Source: Lachnospiraceae bacterium (GTDB lineage: Bacteria > Bacillota > Clostridia > Lachnospirales > Lachnospiraceae). Taken from it: a stretch of 64,000 nucleotides of DNA. The translations under genes were made by a program, and so were the position numbers. The stretch spans positions 1-64,000 of the forward strand of contig JAHAYJ010000029.1 of the NCBI GenBank assembly GCA_018384375.1. The letters are read 5' to 3'. The notes under the pieces were generated by a model. The model saw only the letters and a list, made by a program, of their open reading frames with translations, had not been told where the DNA came from and searched no databases. Shown here in pieces: positions 7,632 to 14,924 of the stretch (its first letter is position 1; each line of letters opens with the position of its first letter).

Positions 7632-8747
7632 ATGATCCAGACTCTACAGCTCGTCCCCGAATATAAAGAAGAACTGATCTACCCTGCCATCTGCAAATCC
7701 ATGGAGGCTCTTGGCATTGAAAAGGAATTGCAGACAGATTTCAAGGTTGTGATAAAACCCAATATGGTCATGGCGAAAAGCCCTGATTTCCCTGTTACCA
7801 CTCATCCCCTTGTGGTGAAATGCGTTGCACGCTGGCTCAGAGAACACGGAGTGACAAATATCATCCTTGCCGAAAGCTCGGGCGGACTCTACAATGCGGA
7901 ACATATGAAAAATCTGTATCATGTCTGTGGCATGAAGCAGCTGGAACCGGAGGTTTCTCTGAATATGGATTTTTCCGCAAAAACTGTCAACTGTCCTGAT
8001 GGTTTTGCCAATCACTCCTTCCACATCATTACACCCATTGTGGAGGCTGACTACATCATCAATATCTGTAAACTGAAAACCCATGCCATGACTGGCTATT
8101 CCGGCGGTATCAAGAATCTGTTCGGTGTCATTCCCGGTCTTGAGAAGCCTCAGTTACACTATCGTTGGCCGGAAATTGAGGACTTTTCCAGAATGCTTGT
8201 GGAATTGTCACAGATAGTGGCACCTCAGCTCACTGTCATTGACGCCATCGATGCCATGGAAGGCAACGGTCCTACAGGTGGAACCTCCCATCCTCTTCAT
8301 ATGCTTCTTGCTGCCAAGGATCTCTATACGCAGGATTATTTTGCGGCGGGACTTATGGGGCTTGACCCTATGAAGATTGTCATGATTCGCCAGGCAATGG
8401 AAAAGGGCCTTGTAAAGCCTGAAGAAATGGAACTTAAGGGAGATCCGATTCCGGATACGTTGACTTCCTTTAAGCTTCCTGACACACAGAAGCTTGACTT
8501 CACCGGAACACTGCCCGGTTTTCTTAAAAAGCCCTTTTTGTGGATTGCCGGAAGACTCCTGAAATCCTATCCCCAGCTTGATCAAAAGCTCTGCATAGGC
8601 TGCGGGAAATGTGCGGAGAGCTGTCCTGCACACATTATTCAAATTAAGAATCGAAAGGCTGTATTTAAAAAGAAGGGCTGCATCTCCTGCTTCTGCTGTC
8701 AGGAGATGTGCCCCATGAAAGCCATCTCTGTAAAGAAGGCTTTATAG
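7632..8747 (+). CDS. DUF362 domain protein with a C-terminal 2x[4Fe-4S] ferredoxin domain
   Basis: A 371-residue protein. Residues ~35-280 match DUF362 (VVIKPNMVMAKSP, ILAESSGG, ICKLKTHAMTGYSGGIKN, VIDAIDAMEGNGPTGG). The C-terminus (~318-368) carries two ferredoxin motifs, CIGCGKCAESCP and CISCFCCQEMCP, each giving C-x2-C-x2-C-x3-C; the second has an unusual C-F-C-C. DUF362 proteins are thought to be iron-sulfur redox proteins of anaerobes; the reaction is unknown. There are no signal peptide or membrane segments. AAGGAA precedes the ATG. The gene is alone on the plus strand behind repeat element A. Confidence 0.85.
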   Translation: MIQTLQLVPEYKEELIYPAICKSMEALGIEKELQTDFKVVIKPNMVMAKSPDFPVTTHPLVVKCVARWLREHGVTNIILAESSGGLYNAEHMKNLYHVCGMKQLEPEVSLNMDFSAKTVNCPDGFANHSFHIITPIVEADYIINICKLKTHAMTGYSGGIKNLFGVIPGLEKPQLHYRWPEIEDFSRMLVELSQIVAPQLTVIDAIDAMEGNGPTGGTSHPLHMLLAAKDLYTQDYFAAGLMGLDPMKIVMIRQAMEKGLVKPEEMELKGDPIPDTLTSFKLPDTQKLDFTGTLPGFLKKPFLWIAGRLLKSYPQLDQKLCIGCGKCAESCPAHIIQIKNRKAVFKKKGCISCFCCQEMCPMKAISVKKAL

Positions 8748-8806
8748 CGATTACGCCTTACATTACTACCCTTCCGGTTTCCACACCTTTATTACTTTGC
8801 ATCCGG

Positions 8807-9016
8807 TTACCGTATTTCAATCACTTCGTATCCGGCTTCCGTTACTGCTGCCCTTAATGCTTCATCATCTACGGGAGCATTGAGGGATATTTCAGCGCTC
8901 TTATTCTCAAGGCTCATAGTCACCTTGGCAATACCCTCCACTGCTTCCAATGCCTTCTGTACTCTTGCGGTACAATGTCCGCATGCCATTCCTTCAATGA
9001 TCACTGTTTTCTCCAT
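8807..9016 (-). CDS. copZ: CopZ-like copper chaperone, nested in-frame at the 3' end of copA
   Basis: Inside copA, and in the same frame, AGGAGG (9025-9030 on the minus strand) stands exactly 8 bases before an ATG at 9016. Initiation there gives a 69-residue protein: one complete HMA fold starting MEKTVIIEG, copper motif GMACGHC at 9-15, ending EVIEIR. This equals the size of free CopZ proteins that carry Cu(I) to CopA. So the locus could make both a long CopA with a fused C-terminal domain and a free chaperone. E. coli copA makes a small chaperone by frameshifting; this would be a different route. Expression is inferred. Confidence 0.6.
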   Translation of the reverse strand: MEKTVIIEGMACGHCTARVQKALEAVEGIAKVTMSLENKSAEISLNAPVDDEALRAAVTEAGYEVIEIR

Positions 9017-11440
9017 CTCTGATTCCTCCTGTCTATTTTCTTTTTTATAGCTGCTAATAACTTCTACATTGCTTTCTTCCGTGCGATTGTCAGCGCATTC
9101 TTCCTTTGCTTCCTCGCTCCCATAGCTCTTAAAATTGCGCAGCCGCAATGCATTTCCCACTACAAACAAACTGCTGAGACTCATTGCTGCAGCACCAAAC
9201 ATAGGATTCAGAAGAATGCCGAATGCCGGATACCACACACCTGCTGCCAGCGGAATGCCGATGACATTGTAGAAAAATGCCCAGAACAGATTCTCCTTAA
9301 TGTTCCTGATTACTGCACGGCTAAGCCTGATTGCGGTAATGGCATCTGTCAGCTGACTTTTCATCAATATGATGTCTGCACTGTCAATGGCAACGTCCGC
9401 TCCCGCACCGATTGCGATTCCCACATCCGCGGCTGCAAGCGCCGGTGCATCATTGATGCCGTCCCCGATCATGGCTACTTTTCTGCCACGACTCTGCAGT
9501 CTTCGGATTTCCTTTTCCTTGTCCTCCGGAAGGACTTCAGCAATCACCTGATTGATTCCCAGTCTCCTCTTTACCGCTTCAGCGGTTCTTTGATTATCAC
9601 CGGTTAACATAACTACGTCGATTTTCATTCGGTGAAACTCTTTCATTGCCGCAAAAGAAGTACTCTTCACTGTATCAGCAACTGCAATGATGGCAATGAG
9701 CTGCTTTTCTCCCGCAAAGAAGAGCGGTGTTTTTCCGTCCTCGGACAGCTCCCGCGCTGCCTCCTCCTGCTCCGCGGAAAGGGAAATATTGTTTTCCTCC
9801 ATAAACTTCTGATTTCCTGCCATGAATTTTTGTCCGTTCAGAATGCCCGCCACGCCTTTTCCGAAAACCGCCTGAAAATCGGACACCTCCGGAACAGTAA
9901 GCTTCTTTTCCTGGGCTTTACTTACAATGGCTTCCGCCAGCGGATGCTCACTGGGCTTCTCTACAGCTGCCGCTAAGGAAAGGAGCTGATCGGTATTCAG
10001 TTTTTCATCGTAACTGAGGATATCCGTAACTCTGGGTTTTCCCTCGGTAATCGTTCCTGTCTTATCGAGCACAACCGTATCAATATCCTTTGCCGCCTGA
10101 AGGGCATCTCCCGATTTGACCAGGATTCCGTTTTTGGCCCCCACACCGGTTCCCACCATGATAGCAACAGGTGTAGCAAGTCCAAGTGCACAGGGACAGG
10201 AGATCACGAGAACCGCAATTCCGCATGACATAGCCGTTTCAAAGCCACCGCCTGTTAAAAGCCACACCGCAAAGGTCAAAACAGCAACTCCCATCACAGC
10301 CGGGACAAAAATTCCGGCTATTTTGTCCGCAAGTTTTGCAATGGGCGCCTTGGAGGCTGAGGCCTCCTCCACCAGACGAATGATCTGGGAAAGGGTAGTA
10401 TCCTCTCCTACTCTTGTAGCGCGGCAGACCAGCCGTCCCGCCTTGTTCATGGTGGCGGACACTACCGGATCACCCGGCCTTTTCTCCACCGGAATGCTCT
10501 CCCCGGTGATTGCTGCCTCATTGATGCTGGAGGTCCCCTCCTCGATCACGCCGTCAACAGGGATCAGGCTTCCCGGTTTCACCACAAATAAATCATTTTT
10601 CATAAGCTGCTCTGTGGGAATTTCCTTTTCTGTCCCATCCGCCATGCGCAGAATTGCTGTTTTGGGGGACAGATCCATCAGCTTTTCAATGGCTTCACCG
10701 GTCTTCCCCTTGGAACGGGTTTCCAGATATTTACCCACCGTAATCAGGGTGAGTATCATACCCGCCGATTCAAAATACAGATTGGACGCGTATCGCTCCA
10801 CCAGTGCCAAATCCCCATGTCCAAGGCCGTAGCCGATCCGGTAAATAGCAAAGATTCCATAGACAAGCGCCGCTCCTGAGCCTACCGCAATCAGGCTGTC
10901 CATATTAGGGCTTCTTAAAAGGAGCGTTCTAAATCCCTTCTCAAAATATTTTCGGTTTACATAAATTATCGGTAATACCAGAAGGAACTGCGTAAATGCA
11001 AAGGTCAGCGCATTTTCATTTCCATGAAAAAGCTTCATAAACAGCTCCGGTGCCGGAATCTTCAGCCACATAAAAATCATGTGGTGCATGGAAACGATCA
11101 TCAAAGGAATCATGAAAAGAATGGAAATGATAAGTCTGCTGCGCATCTGCTTATTCTCTTTTTTTCCTTTCAGCGCTTCCCTGCCATTCACATTCTTTCC
11201 TGATATCCTGCCCTCTTCTGATCTTTCCGTAAAAAGGCTTGCGCCGTAGCCGCCCTTTTCCACTGCGCTGATAATTCTTTCTGAATCACACTTTGACTCA
11301 TCATAGACCACCTGCATGCTGTTCGTGAGCAGATTGACTGTGACCTCCTGCATGCCCGCAAGTGACCGGACGCTCTTCTCCACATGGGAAGAACATGCCG
11401 AGCATGTCATCCCTGTTACGGTATATTTTTCTTTTTTCAT
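8807..11440 (-). CDS. copA: Copper-exporting P1B-type ATPase with N- and C-terminal heavy-metal domains
   Basis: ATP-driven Cu(I) export across the plasma membrane. In order: HMA domain with GMTCSAC at 10-16, membrane segments, actuator loop TGES at 312-315, the metal-site CPC at 415-417 in a transmembrane helix, phosphorylation site DKTGT at 459-463, hinge GDGINDAP, last membrane pair ending near 765, a hydrophilic charged linker, then a second HMA domain (809-877) with GMACGHC. The C-terminal HMA position is uncommon; most CopA proteins carry these domains only at the N-terminus. The last 69 codons also have their own ribosome site (separate entry). It lies 18 bases after csoR, in the same operon. 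Confidence 0.95.
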   Translation of the reverse strand: MKKEKYTVTGMTCSACSSHVEKSVRSLAGMQEVTVNLLTNSMQVVYDESKCDSERIISAVEKGGYGASLFTERSEEGRISGKNVNGREALKGKKENKQMRSRLIISILFMIPLMIVSMHHMIFMWLKIPAPELFMKLFHGNENALTFAFTQFLLVLPIIYVNRKYFEKGFRTLLLRSPNMDSLIAVGSGAALVYGIFAIYRIGYGLGHGDLALVERYASNLYFESAGMILTLITVGKYLETRSKGKTGEAIEKLMDLSPKTAILRMADGTEKEIPTEQLMKNDLFVVKPGSLIPVDGVIEEGTSSINEAAITGESIPVEKRPGDPVVSATMNKAGRLVCRATRVGEDTTLSQIIRLVEEASASKAPIAKLADKIAGIFVPAVMGVAVLTFAVWLLTGGGFETAMSCGIAVLVISCPCALGLATPVAIMVGTGVGAKNGILVKSGDALQAAKDIDTVVLDKTGTITEGKPRVTDILSYDEKLNTDQLLSLAAAVEKPSEHPLAEAIVSKAQEKKLTVPEVSDFQAVFGKGVAGILNGQKFMAGNQKFMEENNISLSAEQEEAARELSEDGKTPLFFAGEKQLIAIIAVADTVKSTSFAAMKEFHRMKIDVVMLTGDNQRTAEAVKRRLGINQVIAEVLPEDKEKEIRRLQSRGRKVAMIGDGINDAPALAAADVGIAIGAGADVAIDSADIILMKSQLTDAITAIRLSRAVIRNIKENLFWAFFYNVIGIPLAAGVWYPAFGILLNPMFGAAAMSLSSLFVVGNALRLRNFKSYGSEEAKEECADNRTEESNVEVISSYKKENRQEESEMEKTVIIEGMACGHCTARVQKALEAVEGIAKVTMSLENKSAEISLNAPVDDEALRAAVTEAGYEVIEIR

Positions 11441-11458
11441 TTCTTCTCCATTCCGAAG

Positions 11459-11806
11459 CTATTTCAGCTTCTTCACAAGCTCAATCGCTTCCTCCATGAT
11501 CTGCTCATTGCCGCTTTTTACTTCCTCCACCACACAGGTATTTAGATGTTCCTTAAGCACAATGTAGCCGAAGCTCTGAAGCGCGCTCTCCACCGCTGCC
11601 ACCTGAGTCAGGATATCTCCGCAGTAACGATTTTCATCCAGCATTCTGCTGATTCCGTTCAGCTGCCCGATCATACGGCTCAGTCGGTTCTGAAGCTGTT
11701 TCTGCTGAACGGCGCTTCTGGGTGTGTGCTTGGTATGACAGCAGCTACATTCACTTTCCATTTCTTCCTTACAGCATAAAGCATTACCGTTTTCTTCCTT
11801 TTTCAT
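11459..11806 (-). CDS. csoR: CsoR-family copper-sensing repressor
   Basis: A 115-residue all-helical DNA-binding regulator that releases DNA on binding Cu(I). The ligand set is visible: Cys62 (RYCGD), His87 and Cys91 (EHLNTC), matching the C-H-C fingerprint of copper CsoR. An extra N-terminal Cys/His cluster (C11, C12, C20, C22, C23, H24, H27) precedes the core at about residue 34 and is unusual; it may bind metal too. GGAGGAA precedes the ATG. It is first in the csoR-copA operon, and two operator-like palindromes lie just upstream, one inside the promoter, pointing to autorepression. Confidence 0.92.
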   Translation of the reverse strand: MKKEENGNALCCKEEMESECSCCHTKHTPRSAVQQKQLQNRLSRMIGQLNGISRMLDENRYCGDILTQVAAVESALQSFGYIVLKEHLNTCVVEEVKSGNEQIMEEAIELVKKLK

Positions 11807-11845
11807 TACCTGATTCCTCCATTTTGCACGTTAGTAACATTTCGA

Positions 11846-11862
11846 ATACCCCACCCAGGTAT
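11846..11862 (-). promoter_or_regulatory. Second CsoR operator-like site
   Basis: ATACCCCACCCAGGTAT is a G/C-core imperfect palindrome very similar to the site inside the promoter, lying between the -10 box and csoR. It may be a downstream operator copy. Inferred from similarity only. Confidence 0.45.
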
Positions 11863-11877
11863 CTTGCTATCATGCCA

Positions 11878-11906
11878 ATGATATACCCCTACAGGGTATT
11901 TGTCAA
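11878..11906 (-). promoter_or_regulatory. csoR-copA promoter with CsoR operator in the spacer
   Basis: On the minus strand, TTGACA (11901-11906), a 17-base spacer and TATCAT (11878-11883). The spacer holds the palindrome ATACCC-n5-GGGTAT (11883-11899), the G-tract inverted-repeat layout known for CsoR operators. Binding there would block RNA polymerase, consistent with copper-inducible expression. Confidence 0.8.
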
Positions 11907-11930
11907 TAACAATGACAGTATTTGTTCCAT

Positions 11931-11963
11931 AAAAAATACATCCTGCATATGTACAGGATGTAT
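11931..11963 (-). terminator. Rho-independent terminator
   Basis: ATACATCCTG (11936-11945) and CAGGATGTAT form a perfect 10-pair stem; on the minus strand it runs into TTTTTT. It lies about 70 bases beyond the flavodoxin stop and separates that operon from csoR. Confidence 0.75.
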
Positions 11964-12030
11964 ATGTAATAGATGTTAATTTTCCGGCTGACATAGTCTT
12001 TCAGTCAAAGCATTCGTAACAGGTTCCTGA

Positions 12031-12513
12031 TCACATGAGTGCAGAGCAAAATGCTTCTATCTCCATATCATTTTCCGGCTTTCTGTTTTCCCTCGGATCG
12101 ATCAGGATAAGCTCTGTTTCAAACTGATCAATACCGATATATTTCTTCATTTTCCCGATCGCTTTATTGGCACCGCCTCCGCTAAAGCATGCAAACACAG
12201 CAATTTTCTTTTCTGAAATGCTTTTATTCTCATGAAGAAAGGTTCTGATCGGTGGTGCAAAGCTGCTGGCCCATACAGGTGTGCCGATGATGATTCTGTC
12301 ATATTGCTCTGCGTTAAATTCATAAGGCTGCAATTTCGGTTTTTCTCCCATCACCGCACTTTTCCCGCCCCATATAAATTTTTTTGCTCCCTGATCAGGG
12401 TAAGCTTTTACCGGCTCGATACGGATCAAATCCGCATTCAATTTTTCTTCAATTTTGTCTGCAACATATTTGGTATTTCCAGACATGGAATAATATACGA
12501 TTGCTGTTTTCAT
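12031..12513 (-). CDS. Flavodoxin
   Basis: A 160-residue FMN-binding electron carrier. The phosphate-binding loop YYSMSGNTKYVA is at residues 7-18 and the flavin-side loops GTPVWASSFAPP and CFSGGGANKA are clear. Length fits flavodoxin or the flavodoxin domain of flavoprotein oxidoreductases. I chose the ATG at 12513, which overlaps the upstream padR stop by one base (TGATG), implying translational coupling; a GTG 12 bases earlier is the longer alternative. Its partner may be the polyferredoxin two genes upstream. A terminator follows. Confidence 0.85.
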   Translation of the reverse strand: MKTAIVYYSMSGNTKYVADKIEEKLNADLIRIEPVKAYPDQGAKKFIWGGKSAVMGEKPKLQPYEFNAEQYDRIIIGTPVWASSFAPPIRTFLHENKSISEKKIAVFACFSGGGANKAIGKMKKYIGIDQFETELILIDPRENRKPENDMEIEAFCSALM

Positions 12514-13058
12514 CAACGCTTCCACTCCTCAATTAATCGTTTTGCCTCTTCACACCATTTCAGATAAGACTCATAGGTCCTAATCCCAAATTGAACCGTT
12601 AGGTAATAGTACTTATGAGTATCTTCCTCCAGATAATGTGACAGATTTTCTTCAAACATCCTTAAAATCTGTAGTTCATCCTTACATTTCTCTTCAAACC
12701 TCTCAATATGCTCCCCGGCCCCCTCAAACCCTGTCTCATTCCCAAAGAAAAGCTTTAATAAGGTTTCATAGCGAATCTCGTCCTTTTCCGCCGGCTTTTT
12801 CAGCCATTCCTTTAAAGCTTCCCTTCCGATATCCGTAATGGAATAGGAAATTTTCTCACGGCCATTGGAACTGGCATTTTCCTTTGTAACCTTTCCTTCC
12901 TGTTCCAGCTGATTTAATGTGGGGTAAATGCTGCCAAAGCTTCCGCCCCAGAAAAATCGAAGAGAACTATCCAATCTCTTTTTCATCTCATAGCCGGTCA
13001 TGGGTTCATGACTGAGTAGTCCCAACAGGACATAATCCATTTTCTTTGTATTTGCCAT
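12513..13058 (-). CDS. PadR-family transcriptional regulator
   Basis: A 181-residue winged-helix regulator: the N-terminal PadR domain (YVLLGLLSHEPMTGYEMKKR, then GSIYPTLNQLEQEG with the wing after it) and a helical C-terminal dimerisation region (~95-180) of the Vir/PadR type. PadR proteins usually repress by binding palindromes and respond to small molecules or drugs. Its gene lies between a polyferredoxin gene and a flavodoxin gene in one operon. The 42-base palindrome covering that operon's promoter is the obvious candidate operator, so it is probably autoregulated. The ligand is unknown. Confidence 0.88.
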   Translation of the reverse strand: MANTKKMDYVLLGLLSHEPMTGYEMKKRLDSSLRFFWGGSFGSIYPTLNQLEQEGKVTKENASSNGREKISYSITDIGREALKEWLKKPAEKDEIRYETLLKLFFGNETGFEGAGEHIERFEEKCKDELQILRMFEENLSHYLEEDTHKYYYLTVQFGIRTYESYLKWCEEAKRLIEEWKR

Positions 13059-13061
13059 CTT

Positions 13062-13793
13062 TTATCTGCCCCTTTTTAACCCATAGGATAATGCTTTCCT
13101 CGGACAATGGTCCACACAGGAGCCGCATTGAATGCATTCCGCTCCGAAGTCATGATTGTCCCTTACTAATTCTACCACGTTTAATCCCATCGGGCAGTTT
13201 TGATTACATTTTTTACAGGAAATGCATTTCTCTTTCTCTGAGGTGATATGAAGTCCCGGCAGATGTAAAAAATGTCTGATCTTCGTTCCGATCACCATAA
13301 ACGGTGCCATCCAGCAGAAATAATGGCAGAAGATTCTTTTTCCAAAAAGGACTGCGGGAATCAGCACCAGAAAAATCACACCATAATAAATCACATAATT
13401 ATAAATCTCTGCAATTGAGATTCCATGGTCGGTCATGTAAAAGAAATCTATGGAAATTTCTTTTTCCCGAAAAATAAAGCACAGGATCACTGCACCAATC
13501 CAAACTACCCAAATGGCATATTTTATGTAATTTCTAAAGCCCTGTTTCGGCACCCTGTCATTTACAGAAAACAGACACTCCTGCATGCCTCCCATCGGGC
13601 ACAACCAGCCGCAGAAAATTCTGCCCAAAAAAACAGAACCAAGCAACATACAGAGAAATACAATAAAACTTCCGGAAACAATTCCCTCCATTGCTCCCTG
13701 AATGATCAAATACGGAGACATATACCATATTGTAATCGGAAACAAGAGCAAAGAAATGATTAATAATAATTTTCTAATATTCTGTCTCTTCAT
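13062..13793 (-). CDS. Membrane polyferredoxin (NapH/MauN-like 4Fe-4S protein)
   Basis: A 243-residue membrane protein. It has roughly four to five hydrophobic segments, including one at 8-25, one around 42-58, one near 90-108 and one near 130-150. The paired CGWLCPMG and CHYFCWMAP motifs are typical of NapH-type quinol-linked or redox membrane proteins. The cytoplasmic C-terminus has two ferredoxin motifs, CISCKKCNQNCP and CIQCGSCVDHCP. It should pass electrons between the membrane and a soluble partner; the flavodoxin in the same operon is a candidate. AGGAGG precedes the ATG. It is the first gene under the palindromic promoter. Confidence 0.85.
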   Translation of the reverse strand: MKRQNIRKLLLIISLLLFPITIWYMSPYLIIQGAMEGIVSGSFIVFLCMLLGSVFLGRIFCGWLCPMGGMQECLFSVNDRVPKQGFRNYIKYAIWVVWIGAVILCFIFREKEISIDFFYMTDHGISIAEIYNYVIYYGVIFLVLIPAVLFGKRIFCHYFCWMAPFMVIGTKIRHFLHLPGLHITSEKEKCISCKKCNQNCPMGLNVVELVRDNHDFGAECIQCGSCVDHCPRKALSYGLKRGR

Positions 13794-13807
13794 GATTTCC
13801 TCCTGAA

Positions 13808-13857
13808 TGTATCAAACTGATATATCGTATGATATATCAGTTTGATACATTTGTCAA
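13808..13857 (-). promoter_or_regulatory. Promoter overlaid by a perfect 42-base palindrome (probable PadR operator)
   Basis: Two perfect 19-base arms (13808-13826 and 13831-13849) flank a 4-base centre, beginning TGTATCAAACTGATATATC. On the minus strand, TTGACA (13852-13857), a 17-base spacer and TATCAT (13829-13834) form the promoter; one arm fills the spacer and the centre overlaps the -10 box. The -35 and -10 hexamers are identical to those of the csoR promoter. The -35 box overlaps the end of the decayed acetyltransferase gene. Confidence 0.85.
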
Positions 13858-14485
13858 GACAAAAGAGAAGCAGTATTCATGTAATGACATGCCCATACAG
13901 GCTTCTTATCCTGTTCAATCGCATATTGTATCATCTTTTTCGCCACGATCAGCCCTAACCCTTTTTGTTTATATTTAGGGCTTGTCTCTATTCCTATATC
14001 GATTTCCCTGCTGCTTACCGCAGCTGAAAAAGCCCAGGAAGCGATATCATTATCACATGTGATACAATACCCTTTCCCTCTCATCAAAAAGTCATTTTCA
14101 TTTTTCCAGAAAAGTAATGGCACAATTCCCCCTGAAATTTCCGCCAATGTCTGATGATCTATTTCTTTCAATTCATATCCTGCAGGTAAGCTTGGTTCGG
14201 GCAATTCCGTATTCCCGAAATAATCAAAGAAATATCTTCTTTCCAAGACAACATCATCTTTTAACTTAAAATATTCTTCTACAGATTTATCACTTGTCAT
14301 TAAAAGAAAACGCCTGGCATTTGTTTGTTTTCTATCCATCATAAGTTCATAGATCTCTTCCAGAAAACATCTATCAACTCATCATTTGTCAACAGCCTAT
14401 AAGCTGGCAGGCACAAAAGGACATACTCTATTCCTTTCTTCTTTAAATACTTTTTAATATATATTAATCGATGTATTAAAAAGCA
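13854..14485 (-). pseudogene. Decayed GNAT-family acetyltransferase (PF12746-like)
   Basis: The open part (13854-14342) encodes 162 residues like the GNAT family PF12746: YELKEID, ASWAFSAAVSS, EIDIGIET, KGLGLIVAKKMI and PVWACHYMNTAS. It stops right there, where relatives continue for some 30 residues with a LAEKLGF-like end. Upstream (about 14344-14485) another frame encodes KKKGIEYVLLCLPAYR and TNDELIDVF; adding one T to the TTTT run there would join it in frame to LEEIYELMMDRKQ. A similar single-T loss occurs at a T5 run near 14477. Frameshifts plus the missing end suggest a dead gene. Confidence 0.6.
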
Positions 14486-14663
14486 TTATATGTAAGTGCT
14501 TCTATCCTGTCAATATGATCCCGACATTTCCTGCACTGCTTCCGCATAGACAAATATGTGATCAAAATGGCAGCTTAGTCTTTCCTTACGGCCACATAAG
14601 CATTCCTGCATTGCTTCTCCCTGTCCGATACAGTACAATGAAAAAGAAAGGAAGGTAAAAAGT
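14486..14663. other. Intergenic, possible further remnant of the decayed gene
   Basis: No intact gene. A 33-codon minus-strand ORF (14510-14611, after AGGGAG) encodes a cysteine-containing peptide that I do not recognise; another frame reads DHIDRIEALTYNAF towards the pseudogene. These may be remnants of its N-terminal part. The AT-rich remainder holds no clear promoter. Confidence 0.3.
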
Positions 14664-14840
14664 ATGAAGGATCAATCTGTAAAAGAAATAATCACTACGA
14701 TCTGCAAGGCTGTTGCACTGGCAATGGGCGTTGCTGTTGTTGCTTTATCCGCACTGAACACAATAGACGCAAACACCTCTGCCACACTGCTGGGTATCGG
14801 TCTTGCCTGTGCCGGAGTTGCAATGCTGCAGAAGCAATAG
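14664..14840 (+). CDS. Small hydrophobic protein, 58 residues
   Basis: A 58-codon ORF starting MKDQSVKEIITTICKAVALA, with AAGGAAGG 8 bases upstream. After a short charged start it is almost entirely hydrophobic with many alanines and glycines, in two segments (about 13-32 and 38-54) split by NTIDANTSAT. This looks like a two-helix membrane hairpin or a small helical bundle. Codon use is ordinary for the window. I recall similar small unnamed proteins in Lachnospiraceae, but know no function. A terminator follows directly. Confidence 0.75.
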   Translation: MKDQSVKEIITTICKAVALAMGVAVVALSALNTIDANTSATLLGIGLACAGVAMLQKQ

Positions 14841-14854
14841 TCCTTTCCAGCAAA

Positions 14855-14904
14855 AAACACCGGAATACGCAACGCAGTACCTGCAATGCACGTTTCCGGT
14901 GTTT
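14855..14904. terminator. Bidirectional terminator between convergent genes
   Basis: AAACACCGGAA (14855-14865) pairs with TTCCGGTGTTT (14894-14904) around a 28-base interior that can itself fold. T-rich sequence follows on the plus strand (TCATTTTTC) and A-rich sequence precedes it, giving T-runs on both strands. It lies between the 58-residue ORF and ftsH. Confidence 0.6.
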
Positions 14905-14924
14905 CTCATTTTTCATCTGTTCTT

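Noticed and set aside
10116-10832. 238-residue plus-strand ORF inside copA
   Set aside because: Antisense to conserved ATPase sequence, with no ribosome site or family match.
11806-11994. 62-residue minus-strand ORF upstream of csoR
   Set aside because: It spans the csoR promoter, operators and the preceding terminator. It is a shadow.
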